DNA from: Kitasatospora cheerisanensis KCTC 2395
GTDB taxonomy: Bacteria; Actinomycetota; Actinomycetes; Streptomycetales; Streptomycetaceae
DNA: 46,866 nt
Assembly: GCF_000696185.1 (NCBI RefSeq)
Contig: NZ_KK853997.1
Span: 7,305,645-7,352,510 of the forward strand
Direction: 5' to 3'
Under the pieces are notes generated by a model. That model was not told the origin of the DNA and did not search any database. It saw only the letters and a list, made by a program, of their open reading frames with translations. Within the stretch, counting starts at the first letter, position 1, and the number at the start of each line of letters is the position of its first letter. Shown here in pieces: positions 37,305 through 45,602 of the stretch. A program made the position numbers and the translations under genes.

Positions 37305-39668
37305 TCAATCGGTGCCGAGGTGGGCCGCGAGGTACGGGGCGGTGGGGCTGCCGGGGGTGGCGGCGACGGTGGCCGGGGTGCCGGTGGCGAGGACGCGGCC
37401 GCCCGCGGTGCCGCCGGCCGGGCCGAGGTCGATCAGGTGGTCGGCGGAGGCGACGAGGGGCAGGTGGTGCTCGGCGAGCAGGACGGTCGCGCCGGCGTCG
37501 ACCAGGCGGTGGAGCTGGGCGGTGAGGACTTCGCTGTCGGCGGGGTGCAGCCCCGTGGTGGGCTCGTCCAGCAGGTACAGGGTGTGGTGGCGGCGGGCGT
37601 GGTGCAGTTCGGCGGCGAGCTTGACGCGTTGCGCCTCGCCGCCGGAGAGCTCGGGGGCGGGCTGGCCCAGGCGCAGGTAGCCGAGGCCGACCTGTTGAAG
37701 GACCGTCAGGACACGGGCCGCGGCCGGCACGTCGGCGAGGAACGGCGCGGCCTCGTCGACGGTGCGGGCGAGGACGTCGGCGATGGTGGCGTCGCGGTAG
37801 GTGATCTCCAGGGTCTGCGGGTTGTAACGGCTGCCGTGGCAGTCCGGGCACGGGTTCCAGGCGGTCGGCAGGAAGAGCAGTTCGACCTCGATCGCGCCCG
37901 CGCCCTCGCAGGTCGGGCAGCGGCCCGACGCCACGTTGAACGAGAACCGCCCCGCGCCGTAACCGCGCCGGCGGGCCTCGTCCGTGCCCGCGAACAGCTT
38001 GCGGACGGTGTCCAGCAGCCCCGTGTACGTCGCCAGGTTGGACCGCGGCGTGCGCCCCAGCGGTGTCTGATCGACCGTCACCACCCGGCCCACGGACGGG
38101 TCGTCCGCCGCCGCCTCGGCCGCTGCGCCCAGCAGCGTCGACTTGCCCGCGCCCGAGACGCCCGTCACCGCCGTGAGCACGCCCAGCGGCACGTCCACGT
38201 CGACGCCCCGCAGGTTGTGCCGGGTCACACCGCGCAGCCGCAGCACGCCCGACGGGGTGCGGCCACGGGACGCGGGCGGGGCCGGAGGGTCGAACAGGAA
38301 CCGGCGGGTGGCCGAGTCCTGGACGGCGCGCAGGCCGTCCACCGGGCCGCTGTACAGCACCCGGCCGCCGCCCGCGCCCGCCCCCGGGCCGACGTCCACC
38401 AGCCAGTCCGCGCCGCCCACCACCGTCATGTCGTGCTCCACCACGAACACCGAGTTGCCCGCCGCGCGCAGCTCGGCGAGGACCTCGCGCAGCGCCTCGG
38501 TGTCCGCCGGGTGCAGGCCCGCCGACGGCTCGTCCAGCACGTACACCACGCCGAACAGGCCGGACCGCAACTGGGTCGCCAGGCGCAGGCGTTGCAGCTC
38601 GCCGGTGGACAGGGTCGGGGCGGCCCGGTCCAGCGAGAGATAGCCCAGACCGAGGCGGCGCAGCGCGGCCAGCCGGTCCGTCAGATCGGCGGTGATCAGG
38701 CCGGCCGGGCCCTCGTCGGCGGTGAACGGGCGCAGCACCTCCGCCAGGCGGTCGGCCGGGAGACCCGCCAGCTCGGTGATCGGCAGGCCCGCGAACGTCA
38801 CCGCCAGCGCCTCCGGCCGCAGCCGCCGGCCACCGCACAGCGGGCACGGCGCCTGCTCCAGGAACCCCGCGGCCTTCGCGCGGGCCGCCTCGCTGCGCGA
38901 CTCGGAGAACGCTTTCAGCACCAGGCGGCGGGCGCTGCTGTACTTGCCCTGGTACGGACGCTGGATCCGGCCCGGCTCACGCTCCGGATGGACCGTCACC
39001 ACCGGCTGCTCGTCCGTGAACAGGATCCACTCCCGGTCCGCCGCCGGCAGCTCGCGCCACGGACGGTCCAGGTCGTGGCCCATCGTGCCGAGAATGTCCC
39101 GCAGGTTCTTGCCCTGCCACGCACCCGGCCAGGACGCGACCGCGCCCTCCCGGATGCTCAGCGACGGATCCGGCACCAGGGACGCCTCCGTCACCCGGTG
39201 CAGCACGCCCTGCCCGTGACACTCAGGGCAGGCGCCGGCCGGGGTGTTCGGCGAGAACGCGTCCGAATCCAGGCGCGACGCGCCCGGCGGGTAACTGCCG
39301 CACCGCGAGAGCAGCATCCGCAACAGGTTCGACATGGTCGAGATGGTGCCGACGGACGAACGCGAGGACGGCACCGAACGGCGCTGCTCCAGCGCGACGG
39401 CCGGCGGCATGCCCGTCACCGAATCCACCTGCGGCGCCTCCACCTGCCGCAACAGCCGCCGCGCGTACGGCGAGACGGACTCCAGGTACCGGTGCTGCGC
39501 CTCCGCGAACAGGGTGCCGAACGCCAGCGAGGACTTCCCCGACCCCGAGACGCCGGTGAACGCGACCACCGCCCCGCGCGGCACCGCCACCGCCACGCCC
39601 CGCAGGTTGTGCACCCGCGCCCCGCGCACCCGCACCATGCCGTCGTCGACCATCTCCGTGCTGCTCAC
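37305..39668 (-). CDS. Short UvrA-like excinuclease subunit (class II type)
   Basis: A 787-residue dual-ABC ATPase of the UvrA family, about 160 residues shorter than housekeeping UvrA. It has two Walker A motifs (GVSGSGKSS at 39-47; GVSGAGKST), zinc-finger cysteines (CPECHGQG; CPLCGG; CPTCEGAG with CPDCHG) and two ABC signatures (LSTGELQRLRLATQL; LSGGEAQRVKLAAEL). The segment between the first Walker A and the first zinc site is too short for the UvrB-binding domain, as in UvrA2-type proteins. Those are linked to DNA-damage tolerance or self-resistance to DNA-binding drugs. Start GTG 39668 gives MSSTEMVDDGMVRVRGA. No nearby uvrB or biosynthetic gene is visible. Confidence 0.92.
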   Translation of the reverse strand: MSSTEMVDDGMVRVRGARVHNLRGVAVAVPRGAVVAFTGVSGSGKSSLAFGTLFAEAQHRYLESVSPYARRLLRQVEAPQVDSVTGMPPAVALEQRRSVPSSRSSVGTISTMSNLLRMLLSRCGSYPPGASRLDSDAFSPNTPAGACPECHGQGVLHRVTEASLVPDPSLSIREGAVASWPGAWQGKNLRDILGTMGHDLDRPWRELPAADREWILFTDEQPVVTVHPEREPGRIQRPYQGKYSSARRLVLKAFSESRSEAARAKAAGFLEQAPCPLCGGRRLRPEALAVTFAGLPITELAGLPADRLAEVLRPFTADEGPAGLITADLTDRLAALRRLGLGYLSLDRAAPTLSTGELQRLRLATQLRSGLFGVVYVLDEPSAGLHPADTEALREVLAELRAAGNSVFVVEHDMTVVGGADWLVDVGPGAGAGGGRVLYSGPVDGLRAVQDSATRRFLFDPPAPPASRGRTPSGVLRLRGVTRHNLRGVDVDVPLGVLTAVTGVSGAGKSTLLGAAAEAAADDPSVGRVVTVDQTPLGRTPRSNLATYTGLLDTVRKLFAGTDEARRRGYGAGRFSFNVASGRCPTCEGAGAIEVELLFLPTAWNPCPDCHGSRYNPQTLEITYRDATIADVLARTVDEAAPFLADVPAAARVLTVLQQVGLGYLRLGQPAPELSGGEAQRVKLAAELHHARRHHTLYLLDEPTTGLHPADSEVLTAQLHRLVDAGATVLLAEHHLPLVASADHLIDLGPAGGTAGGRVLATGTPATVAATPGSPTAPYLAAHLGTD

Positions 39669-39697
39669 CGCGCCACGCTACCTCGGCCGGGGCCGGC

Positions 39698-39817
39698 GGG
39701 TGGGGTGCGCCGCGAGGGCGATGGTGCAGGTCACAGGGGTGTGGGGAGGAGAGTGAGGGAAGTCGGGGGCGCGGTGCTGCTCGCGCCGGGGCTGGGGGGT
39801 GGGGTGCGCCGCGAGGG
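39698..39817. repeat. Pair of 21-bp direct repeats between uvrA and lysR
   Basis: GGGTGGGGTGCGCCGCGAGGG occurs exactly at 39698-39718 and 39797-39817, 99 bp apart, in the gap between the UvrA start (39668) and the LysR end. The region has no coding character in any frame. It could be a duplication scar or paired protein sites upstream of uvrA. Confidence 0.7.
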
Positions 39818-39827
39818 TGAGGTCGGG

Positions 39828-40719
39828 TCACCGGGGGCGGTCAGGGGGTGGGGGCCAGGGCCAGGTGAGGAGGAGGGTGCGCATTTGGGTTGCGGCGGGG
39901 GAGAGGCGGGCGGTGGCGGACCAGTGGAGGGTGAGGGTGCGGCGGCAGGTGGGGCGTCGACGGTGAGGAGGGTGAGGGGAGGCGGGCGGCGGCCTGGCGG
40001 CCGACGGCGGGGATCAGGCCGACGCCGAGGCCGGCGGAGATCAGGTCGGCGACGGCGGCGAGTTCGTCGCTCTCGCAGACGATCCGGGGCGGTCGGCCGA
40101 GGGTGGTGAAGAGGTGGTCGAGGAGGCGCCGGTTCCAGTGGCCGGGGCGGGCGGTGATGAACGGCAGCGGGGCGAGTTCGGCGAGGGCGACGGCGCGGCG
40201 TCCGGCCAGCGGGTGACCGTCGGGGACGGCCAGCCAGACCGGTTCGTCGAGGAGCGGTGCGCTGTGCAGGCCCTCGCCGTCGACGGGCTGCGAGGCGACG
40301 CACAGGTCGACCTCGTGGGAGCGGAGCCGGCGGGCCATCAGGTCGGCCGGAAGCTGCCGCAGTTCGACCTCGGCGGCCGGGTGGGCGCGCTTGTACGCGG
40401 CCAGTGGCGCGGTGAAGGTGAGGAAGGTCTCGGAGGCCAGCCGGACCGTCCCGAAGCCGTCGCCCGCCGCCTCGGCGACGGCCCGGCGGCCGGCTTCCAG
40501 TTCGCCGAGGGCGCGCTCCGCGTAGCCGCGGAACAGCCGGCCGGCCTCGTTCAGGCGGAGCCGGCCGCCGCGGTCGAACAGCGGGGTGCCGAGTTCCTCC
40601 TCCAGGCGGGCGACGGTGCGGCTCAACGAGGGCTGGGCGACCCGGAGTTCCTCGGCGGCGCGGCTGAGGTGTTCGAGCCGCGCCACCACCAGGAACTGGC
40701 GAAGCGCGTGCAGGTCCAT
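39828..40719 (-). CDS. LysR family transcriptional regulator (two apparent frameshifts near the C-terminus)
   Basis: ATG 40719 opens MDLHALRQFLVVARLEHLSR and AAEELRVAQPSLSRTVARLE, a standard LysR winged helix. The effector domain runs well to LGVGLIPAVGRQAAAR. From there the family sequence moves to a second frame (LTLLTVDAP) and a third (CRRTLTLHWSATARLSPAAT, then MRTLLLTWPW) before stopping at 39828. Breaks near 39980-39993 and 39948-39954 each equal one missing base; restored length is 297 residues, the family norm. It is divergent from the membrane protein/multicopper oxidase operon, with palindromes in between, so that operon is its probable target. Confidence 0.88.
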
Positions 40720-40749
40720 GGCCGCCCCCGGTGCCGTCGCCGCCCGTCC

Positions 40750-40816
40750 ATGACGGATCGGTCATCACCCCATAGCAATATTGATCTTAGACGGGATAGC
40801 CGGCCGGTCATAACGT
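40750..40816 (+). promoter_or_regulatory. Promoter and palindromes between lysR and the multicopper oxidase operon
   Basis: Two palindromes, ATGAC-GGATCG-GTCAT (40750-40765) and CAATATTG (40776-40783), lie just upstream of a promoter with -35 TTAGAC (40787-40792), an 18-bp spacer and -10 TAACGT (40811-40816). A further GTCAT half-site (40807-40811) overlaps the -10. The position directly upstream of the -35 is typical for LysR-type activator binding. Transcription would start near 40823, with GGAGGAG in the leader. Confidence 0.6.
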
Positions 40817-40869
40817 CGGGAGGAGAGCAAGTTCCTTCCCCGGCACCAGGATTGAGGCAGATCCCCGCC

Positions 40870-41370
40870 ATGGCTGCATCGGCCGTCCCCGAACCCGCCG
40901 TCCCCCGATCCGCCGTCCCCGACCCCGCCGTCCCCGACCCCGCTGTACCCCGACCCGTCGTCCCCGAAGACGCGGCCCGCACCGGTGCCGCCGGCCGGGT
41001 GCTGCGCGGACTGGCCGCCCTGCACACCGTCGCCGTGTACGGGCAGCCGGTGTTCGCCGGCGTGTACCTGAGCGGTGCGTACGACGGCCTCGGCTGGCAC
41101 CTGGCCGGGGCCAACGCCGTGACCAGCCTGGGCTACCTCCAGCTGATCGCCGCCGTCGTGCTGTGGTTCCGCTCCCGGCTCGGGTGGCCGCTGGTGGGCA
41201 CCGCGCTGGTGGTGATCGCCGAGACGGTGCAGTACTTCGCCGGGCTCGACGGCGCGCTCTGGCTGCACCTGCCGCTCGGGGTGGCCACCATCGTGGGCCT
41301 CACCGTGCTCACCCTCGGGCTGCTGCGCGTCCCGCTGCCGGGTCGCGGACCGGCGGTGCGCGGTGAGTGA
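40870..41370 (+). CDS. Four-helix membrane protein with N-terminal VP-repeat tail
   Basis: A 166-residue integral membrane protein. The first 35 residues are a Pro/Val repeat (AVPDPAVPDPAVPRPVVPED) encoded by 15-bp tandem repeats. Four predicted helices follow (AALHTVAVYGQPVFAGVYLS; LGYLQLIAAVVLWF; WPLVGTALVVIAETVQYFAG; LPLGVATIVGLTVLTLGLL). Family not recognised with certainty; the layout recalls small membrane partners of secreted redox enzymes. Its stop overlaps the start of the multicopper oxidase by 8 bp, implying co-translation and a joint role, for example copper delivery or anchoring (inference). ATG 40870 lies 8 codons before the main repeat block. Confidence 0.82.
   Translation: MAASAVPEPAVPRSAVPDPAVPDPAVPRPVVPEDAARTGAAGRVLRGLAALHTVAVYGQPVFAGVYLSGAYDGLGWHLAGANAVTSLGYLQLIAAVVLWFRSRLGWPLVGTALVVIAETVQYFAGLDGALWLHLPLGVATIVGLTVLTLGLLRVPLPGRGPAVRGE
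40882..40968 (+). repeat. 15-bp tandem repeat within the membrane protein gene
   Basis: Five 15-bp units of the form GCCGTCCCCGACCCC, two of them identical (40912-40941) and three with few changes, plus a partial sixth. They encode AVP-x-P pentapeptides at the protein's N-terminus. Being in-frame, changes in copy number would alter tail length without breaking the gene. Confidence 0.85.
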
Positions 41371-42961
41371 GCGTCAACTCCCGGTCTCCAGGCGGCAGGT
41401 GCTCGCGCTCGGCGGAGCGTTCGGGCTGCTGACGGCGGGCGCCCTGGCCTCCTCGGCGGCGCTCGCCCACCGGCCCGCCGGGACGGGCGGGCTGCTGCGC
41501 AGCGCCGTCCCGCTGCCGCCCGCGTTCCGGGTGCCGCTGCCGCGCCCGCGGGTGCTCGCGCCGGTGTCCACCGCCGGCGGCGTCGACCGGTACGAGATCA
41601 CCCAGCGGGAGACCGTCGGCGAGATCCTGCCGGGGGTGCGCACCCCGCTGTGGACGTACGGCGGCAGCTTTCCCGGGCCGACGGTGGAGGCCCGGCGCGG
41701 CCGTCCCACCGTGGTCACCCACCGGAACGAGCTGCCCGTCCCGACGGTGGTCCACCTGCACGGCGGCCGCACGCCCGCCGAGTCGGACGGCTACCCCACC
41801 GACCTGGTGCTGCCCGGGAGTTGGTCCGAGCACCGGCACGGCGGCGGGATGCCGGGGATGCCCGGCATGGCGGATCCGCGGGCCGTGCAGAGCCGGGTGG
41901 TGCGCGAGTACACCTTCCCGAACGAGCAGCGCGCCACCATGCTCTGGTACCACGACCACCGGATGGACTACACCGCCCCGGCGATCTGGCGCGGCCTCGC
42001 CGGGCTGCACCTCGTCCGGGACGACAGCGAGCGGGCGCTCGAACTCCCGGACGGGGAACGGGAAGTGCCGCTGGTGATCACCGACCGGGCGTTCGCCGCC
42101 GACGGCAGCCTCGCCTACCCCTCGCTGGACCCGGCGCTGCGCGACCGCCCCGGGGTGCAGGAACCCTACGCGGCCGGGGTGTTGGGGGACGTGATCCTGG
42201 TCAACGGCGCACCCTGGCCGGTGCACGAGGTGGCGGCGGTGCGGCACCGGCTGCGGTTGCTGAACGCGTCCAACGCCCGGCACTACGAGATCGAGGCCGT
42301 CGACCAGGACGGGCGGACGCTGGACCTGGTGCAGATCGGCGCCGACCAGGGCCTGCTGGCCGCGCCCGTGACGCACCGTCGGCTGCCGCTGGCACCGGCC
42401 GAACGCTACGACCTGCTGGTGGACTTCGGCGCGGTGAAGACCGGCGGGACGGTCCGGCTGCTGAACCGGCTGGGCAGCGGGCGCACCCGGGAGGTGATGG
42501 CGTTCCGGGTGGTGCGGCAGGAGCGGGACGACAGCCGGGTGCCGGCCGTGCTGTCCACCGACCTGCCGCAGTGGCGGCGCGAAGAGGCCGTCCGGGTACG
42601 GGAGTTCGCTTTCCGGGCCGGGCGGATGGGCGAGGGGCACGGCTGGCTGATCGGCGGCCGGCCGTTCGACCCGGCGCGCGAGGACGTCAGCGTCCGGCTG
42701 GGCGACCTGGAGGTGTGGCGGCTGATCGCGGACGTCCACCACCCCGTCCACCTGCACCTGGTGGGCTTCCGGATCCTGAGCCGGGGCGGGCGCGCGCCGC
42801 TGCCGCACGACGCCGGGCTGAAGGACACCGTGTCGCTGCGGCCGGGCGAGGCGGCGGAGATCATCACCCGCTTCGACGGCTACCGGGGCCGCTACCTGTT
42901 CCACTGCCACAACGCGGAGCACGAGGACATGGGGATGATGGCGAACCTGGAGGTCCGCTGA
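41363..42961 (+). CDS. Secreted multicopper oxidase (CotA/bilirubin-oxidase-like)
   Basis: A 532-residue three-domain laccase-type enzyme. The N-terminus has a Tat signal with SRRQVLA at residues 9-15 and a hydrophobic stretch (FGLLTAGALASSAALA). All four copper-ligand motifs are present: HLHGG at 131, WYHDHRMDYT, HHPVHLHLVGF and the C-terminal HCHNAEHEDMGMM, where the final Met is the type 1 copper axial ligand. Such enzymes oxidise phenols, amines, bilirubin or metals using O2 outside the cell. GTG 41363 overlaps the membrane protein stop. Regulation is likely by the divergent LysR. Confidence 0.95.
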   Translation: MSERQLPVSRRQVLALGGAFGLLTAGALASSAALAHRPAGTGGLLRSAVPLPPAFRVPLPRPRVLAPVSTAGGVDRYEITQRETVGEILPGVRTPLWTYGGSFPGPTVEARRGRPTVVTHRNELPVPTVVHLHGGRTPAESDGYPTDLVLPGSWSEHRHGGGMPGMPGMADPRAVQSRVVREYTFPNEQRATMLWYHDHRMDYTAPAIWRGLAGLHLVRDDSERALELPDGEREVPLVITDRAFAADGSLAYPSLDPALRDRPGVQEPYAAGVLGDVILVNGAPWPVHEVAAVRHRLRLLNASNARHYEIEAVDQDGRTLDLVQIGADQGLLAAPVTHRRLPLAPAERYDLLVDFGAVKTGGTVRLLNRLGSGRTREVMAFRVVRQERDDSRVPAVLSTDLPQWRREEAVRVREFAFRAGRMGEGHGWLIGGRPFDPAREDVSVRLGDLEVWRLIADVHHPVHLHLVGFRILSRGGRAPLPHDAGLKDTVSLRPGEAAEIITRFDGYRGRYLFHCHNAEHEDMGMMANLEVR

Positions 42962-43043
42962 GCGCTCCGGCGAGGGGATGCGGAAATTCGCGGTGGGCGA
43001 AGATTCGTTCCGGCGGGGGAGCGCGTGGCGCACAGTGGTGACC

Positions 43044-43799
43044 ATGCCGAACCGCGTAGCCGTCCTGTCCGACATCCACGGTGTGCTGCCGGCCCTGGAG
43101 GCCGTGCTCGCCGAACCCGAGGTCCGCGCCGCCGACCGCCTGGTGCTCACCGGCGACATCGCCGCCGGGCCCCAACCGGCCCAGGTACTGGACCGGTTGA
43201 CCGGGCTCGGCGACCGGGTCGCCTGGGTCGGCGGCAACGCGGACCGGGAACTCCTCGAGTACCGCCGGGGAGAGCGCGACACCGTCCCCGACCCGATCGG
43301 CCCCTGGGCGGCGGAGCAGTTGCGGGAGGACCACCTCGACCTGCTCGCCGCGCTGCCGCCCACGCTGACGCTGCCCGTCGAGGGACTGGGGGAGGTGCTG
43401 TTCTGCCACGCGACCCCGCGCGACGACGAGGAGGTGGTGCTGGTGGACTCCCGGCTCGACCGCTGGGCGGAGGTGTTCGCCGAAGTCCCGCCCGAGGTAC
43501 GGACCGTGGTCTGCGGCCACACCCACATGCCGTTCGTCCGCCTCGCCCACGGCCGGCTGGTGGTCAACCCCGGCAGCGTCGGCATGCCGTACGGCCGCGC
43601 CGGAGCGCACTGGGCGCTGCTCGGCCCGGGCGTCGACCTCCGCAGCACGCAGTTCGACGTGGAGGCAGCGGCCGCCCGCCTCGCCCGCGAGTCGTCCTGG
43701 CCCGGGATCGCCGACTGGGCCGACTACTACCTGCACGCCCGCGCGAGCGACGCCGAGGCACTCGCCGCCTTCGGCCCCCGCGACGGCCGGGGTGCGTGA
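43044..43799 (+). CDS. Metallophosphoesterase, YfcE/MJ0936-like
   Basis: A 251-residue calcineurin-like phosphoesterase. Motifs in order: AVLSDIHGVLPALEAVL (metal D and H), TGDIAAGPQ (D), VGGNADREL (GN; Ala replaces the usual His), FCHATPRDD (H) and VVCGHTHMPF (H, H). This group hydrolyses phosphomono- or diesters with a two-metal centre in the cytoplasm. ATG 43044 is chosen because the fold begins right there; there is little ribosome-site signal, so a leaderless message is possible. It is separated from the multicopper oxidase by 82 bp and probably has its own promoter. Confidence 0.9.
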   Translation: MPNRVAVLSDIHGVLPALEAVLAEPEVRAADRLVLTGDIAAGPQPAQVLDRLTGLGDRVAWVGGNADRELLEYRRGERDTVPDPIGPWAAEQLREDHLDLLAALPPTLTLPVEGLGEVLFCHATPRDDEEVVLVDSRLDRWAEVFAEVPPEVRTVVCGHTHMPFVRLAHGRLVVNPGSVGMPYGRAGAHWALLGPGVDLRSTQFDVEAAAARLARESSWPGIADWADYYLHARASDAEALAAFGPRDGRGA

Positions 43800-43819
43800 A
43801 CCCCGGGCCGGGCCGGCCG

Positions 43820-43927
43820 TCAGGCGTCGGTGGGCGTCAAGTCGTGGAGCAGGACGTGGAGTTGCCGCTCCTCGTCGGACTCCGCCCACAGCCCGTCGGC
43901 CCGAAGCGTTCGATCAGGTGGGCCTGG
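43820..43927 (-). pseudogene. Possible small coding remnant downstream of the kinase gene
   Basis: Directly after the kinase stop, minus-strand frames encode SQAHLIERFG and, one base shifted, GLWAESDEERQLHVLLHDLT followed by PTDA and a stop at 43820. The two parts join if one base is missing near 43890, giving a plausible peptide of about 36 residues, but no start codon is visible. It could be a remnant, a damaged small gene, or the true end of the kinase if a further base were missing there. Family not recognised. Confidence 0.3.
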
Positions 43928-43928
43928 C

Positions 43929-45545
43929 TCAGCCGGACTTGGCGATCTTGAGGACCTTGCCGGTGGCGCCGGTGCTGACGTAGCCGCCGCCCTGGTAGGC
44001 GTCTGTGAGGTAGTAGCGGAGGGTGATCTCGTCGGCGAACCAGCCGTAGTCGACGACCAGGTGACGGGAGGTCGGGGCGGCGACGCCGAGTTCGGTCCTG
44101 GCCTTGGCGAGGCCGGCGGGGAGGAGGGTCCAGTCGATCCGGGCGAGGTCGACCGGCTTCTCGTCGGTGCCGAGGATGCCGCCGGGCTTGGTGGTGACCT
44201 TGCCGGCGCGGTAGGTGAGGTTGTCGTAGTGCTTGGGGTTGTCCTTGGTGACGGCCCTGGCCGTGGCGTACTCCGGGTAGATCACCAGCTGGGTGAGGGT
44301 GGCGTTGCCGGTGGCCGAGCGGATCGTGTCGACCACGCCGCGGACCCCGTCCGGGGTGAGCAGGTCGGCTGCGGCGGCGGGAGCGACGGGGCTGCCGGGG
44401 ACGACGGGTGCGCCGCCGCTGCTGGACGTCTGCGGGGTCGACCCGGCCGTGACCTGCCGGCCGTCGGCGCGCAGCAGGTCGTCGAACGACCAGGCGAGCA
44501 CGCCGAGTACGGCGACCACGGCCACCGCGGCCAGGAGCACCGGCACGGCGCGCCGACGGGCCCCCGGCCGTTCGACGGCGGAGGCGGAGGCGGGGACGGA
44601 GGCGGTCGGGAGGGTGGGCGAGTACGGCGCGGCGGTGTTCAGCGTGGTGGGGGTGTGATCGAGCCGGGTGGGCGCGAAGGCGCTGCCGCCGAGGGTGCCG
44701 TCGATGCCCTGCTCGGCCGCGGCGAGCAGCCGGTCGAGCTGGTCCGGGTCGGGACGGTCGGCGGGGTCGCGGGCGAGCAGCGCCGTCAGCGTCGCGCCGA
44801 GCGGGCCGCAGCGCAGCGGCGGCGGCAGCGGCTCGTCCAGGACGGCGGCGAGGGTGGCGAGCGTGGTGGCGCGGCGCAGCGGGTGGTGGCCCTCGACGGC
44901 CACGTACAGCGTCATGGCGAGCGACCACAGGTCGGAGGACGGGTCGCCCTCGTGGCCGCGGATCCGTTCCGGGGCGATGAACTCGGGCGAGCCGATCAGC
45001 GCGCCGGTCGCGGTGAGGCTGGTCGAGCCGTGCAGGGCGGCGATGCCGAAGTCGGTCAGCACGGGCGTGCCGTCGGCGCGCAGCAGGACGTTGGCGGGCT
45101 TGACGTCGCGGTGGTGGATGCCGGCGGCGTGCGCGGCCCGCAGCGCGGACAGCACGCCGCGGCCGACCCGGGCCGCCTCGTGCGGCGCGAGGGTGCCGCG
45201 GGCGAGGCGGTCCTGCAACGAGCCGCCGGCGACCAGCTCCATGACCAGCCATGGGTGCGGGAGTTCAGGGGTGTCGACGATGTGGTGGATGGTCACCACG
45301 TGCGGGTGCTGGAGCCGGGCGAGGGCCCGGGCCTCGCGCAGAACGCGCTCGCGCAGCTCGTACGCCGCGGCCGGGTCGGCGGCGAGCATCGCCGGGTCCG
45401 GCGGCCGGACCTCCTTGAGTGCGACCTCGCGCTCCAGCATCGTGTCCCGGGCCCGCCACACCAGGCCCATGCCGCCGCCGCCGAGTCTGCTCAGCAACTC
45501 GAAACGGCCGTCGACGAGTTGGCCGCCCGGGCCCGCGTTCACCAT
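43929..45545 (-). CDS. Membrane-bound serine/threonine protein kinase (PknB-type)
   Basis: A 538-residue Hanks-type kinase. The kinase domain spans residues 14-280: glycine loop LGGGGMGLVW (21-30), K44 in ALKEV, catalytic HRDVKPAN (145-152), DFG (165-167) and GSPEFIAPE. A Ser/Thr/Pro-rich juxtamembrane segment leads to one membrane helix (VPVLLAAVAVVAVLGVLAW). The extracytoplasmic part of about 170 residues is of unknown fold, not PASTA repeats (LTQLVIYPEYATARAV; TLRYYLTDAYQGGGYVSTG). A -10-like TACGAT lies 7 nt before ATG 45545, suggesting a leaderless start there; ATG 45554 is an alternative. Targets unknown. Confidence 0.92.
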   Translation of the reverse strand: MVNAGPGGQLVDGRFELLSRLGGGGMGLVWRARDTMLEREVALKEVRPPDPAMLAADPAAAYELRERVLREARALARLQHPHVVTIHHIVDTPELPHPWLVMELVAGGSLQDRLARGTLAPHEAARVGRGVLSALRAAHAAGIHHRDVKPANVLLRADGTPVLTDFGIAALHGSTSLTATGALIGSPEFIAPERIRGHEGDPSSDLWSLAMTLYVAVEGHHPLRRATTLATLAAVLDEPLPPPLRCGPLGATLTALLARDPADRPDPDQLDRLLAAAEQGIDGTLGGSAFAPTRLDHTPTTLNTAAPYSPTLPTASVPASASAVERPGARRRAVPVLLAAVAVVAVLGVLAWSFDDLLRADGRQVTAGSTPQTSSSGGAPVVPGSPVAPAAAADLLTPDGVRGVVDTIRSATGNATLTQLVIYPEYATARAVTKDNPKHYDNLTYRAGKVTTKPGGILGTDEKPVDLARIDWTLLPAGLAKARTELGVAAPTSRHLVVDYGWFADEITLRYYLTDAYQGGGYVSTGATGKVLKIAKSG

Positions 45546-45602
45546 GGCGGTCATCGTAGGGGCAGCGGCGGACAGCGCCCGCACCGGCCGCCCGACGGGC
45601 CG

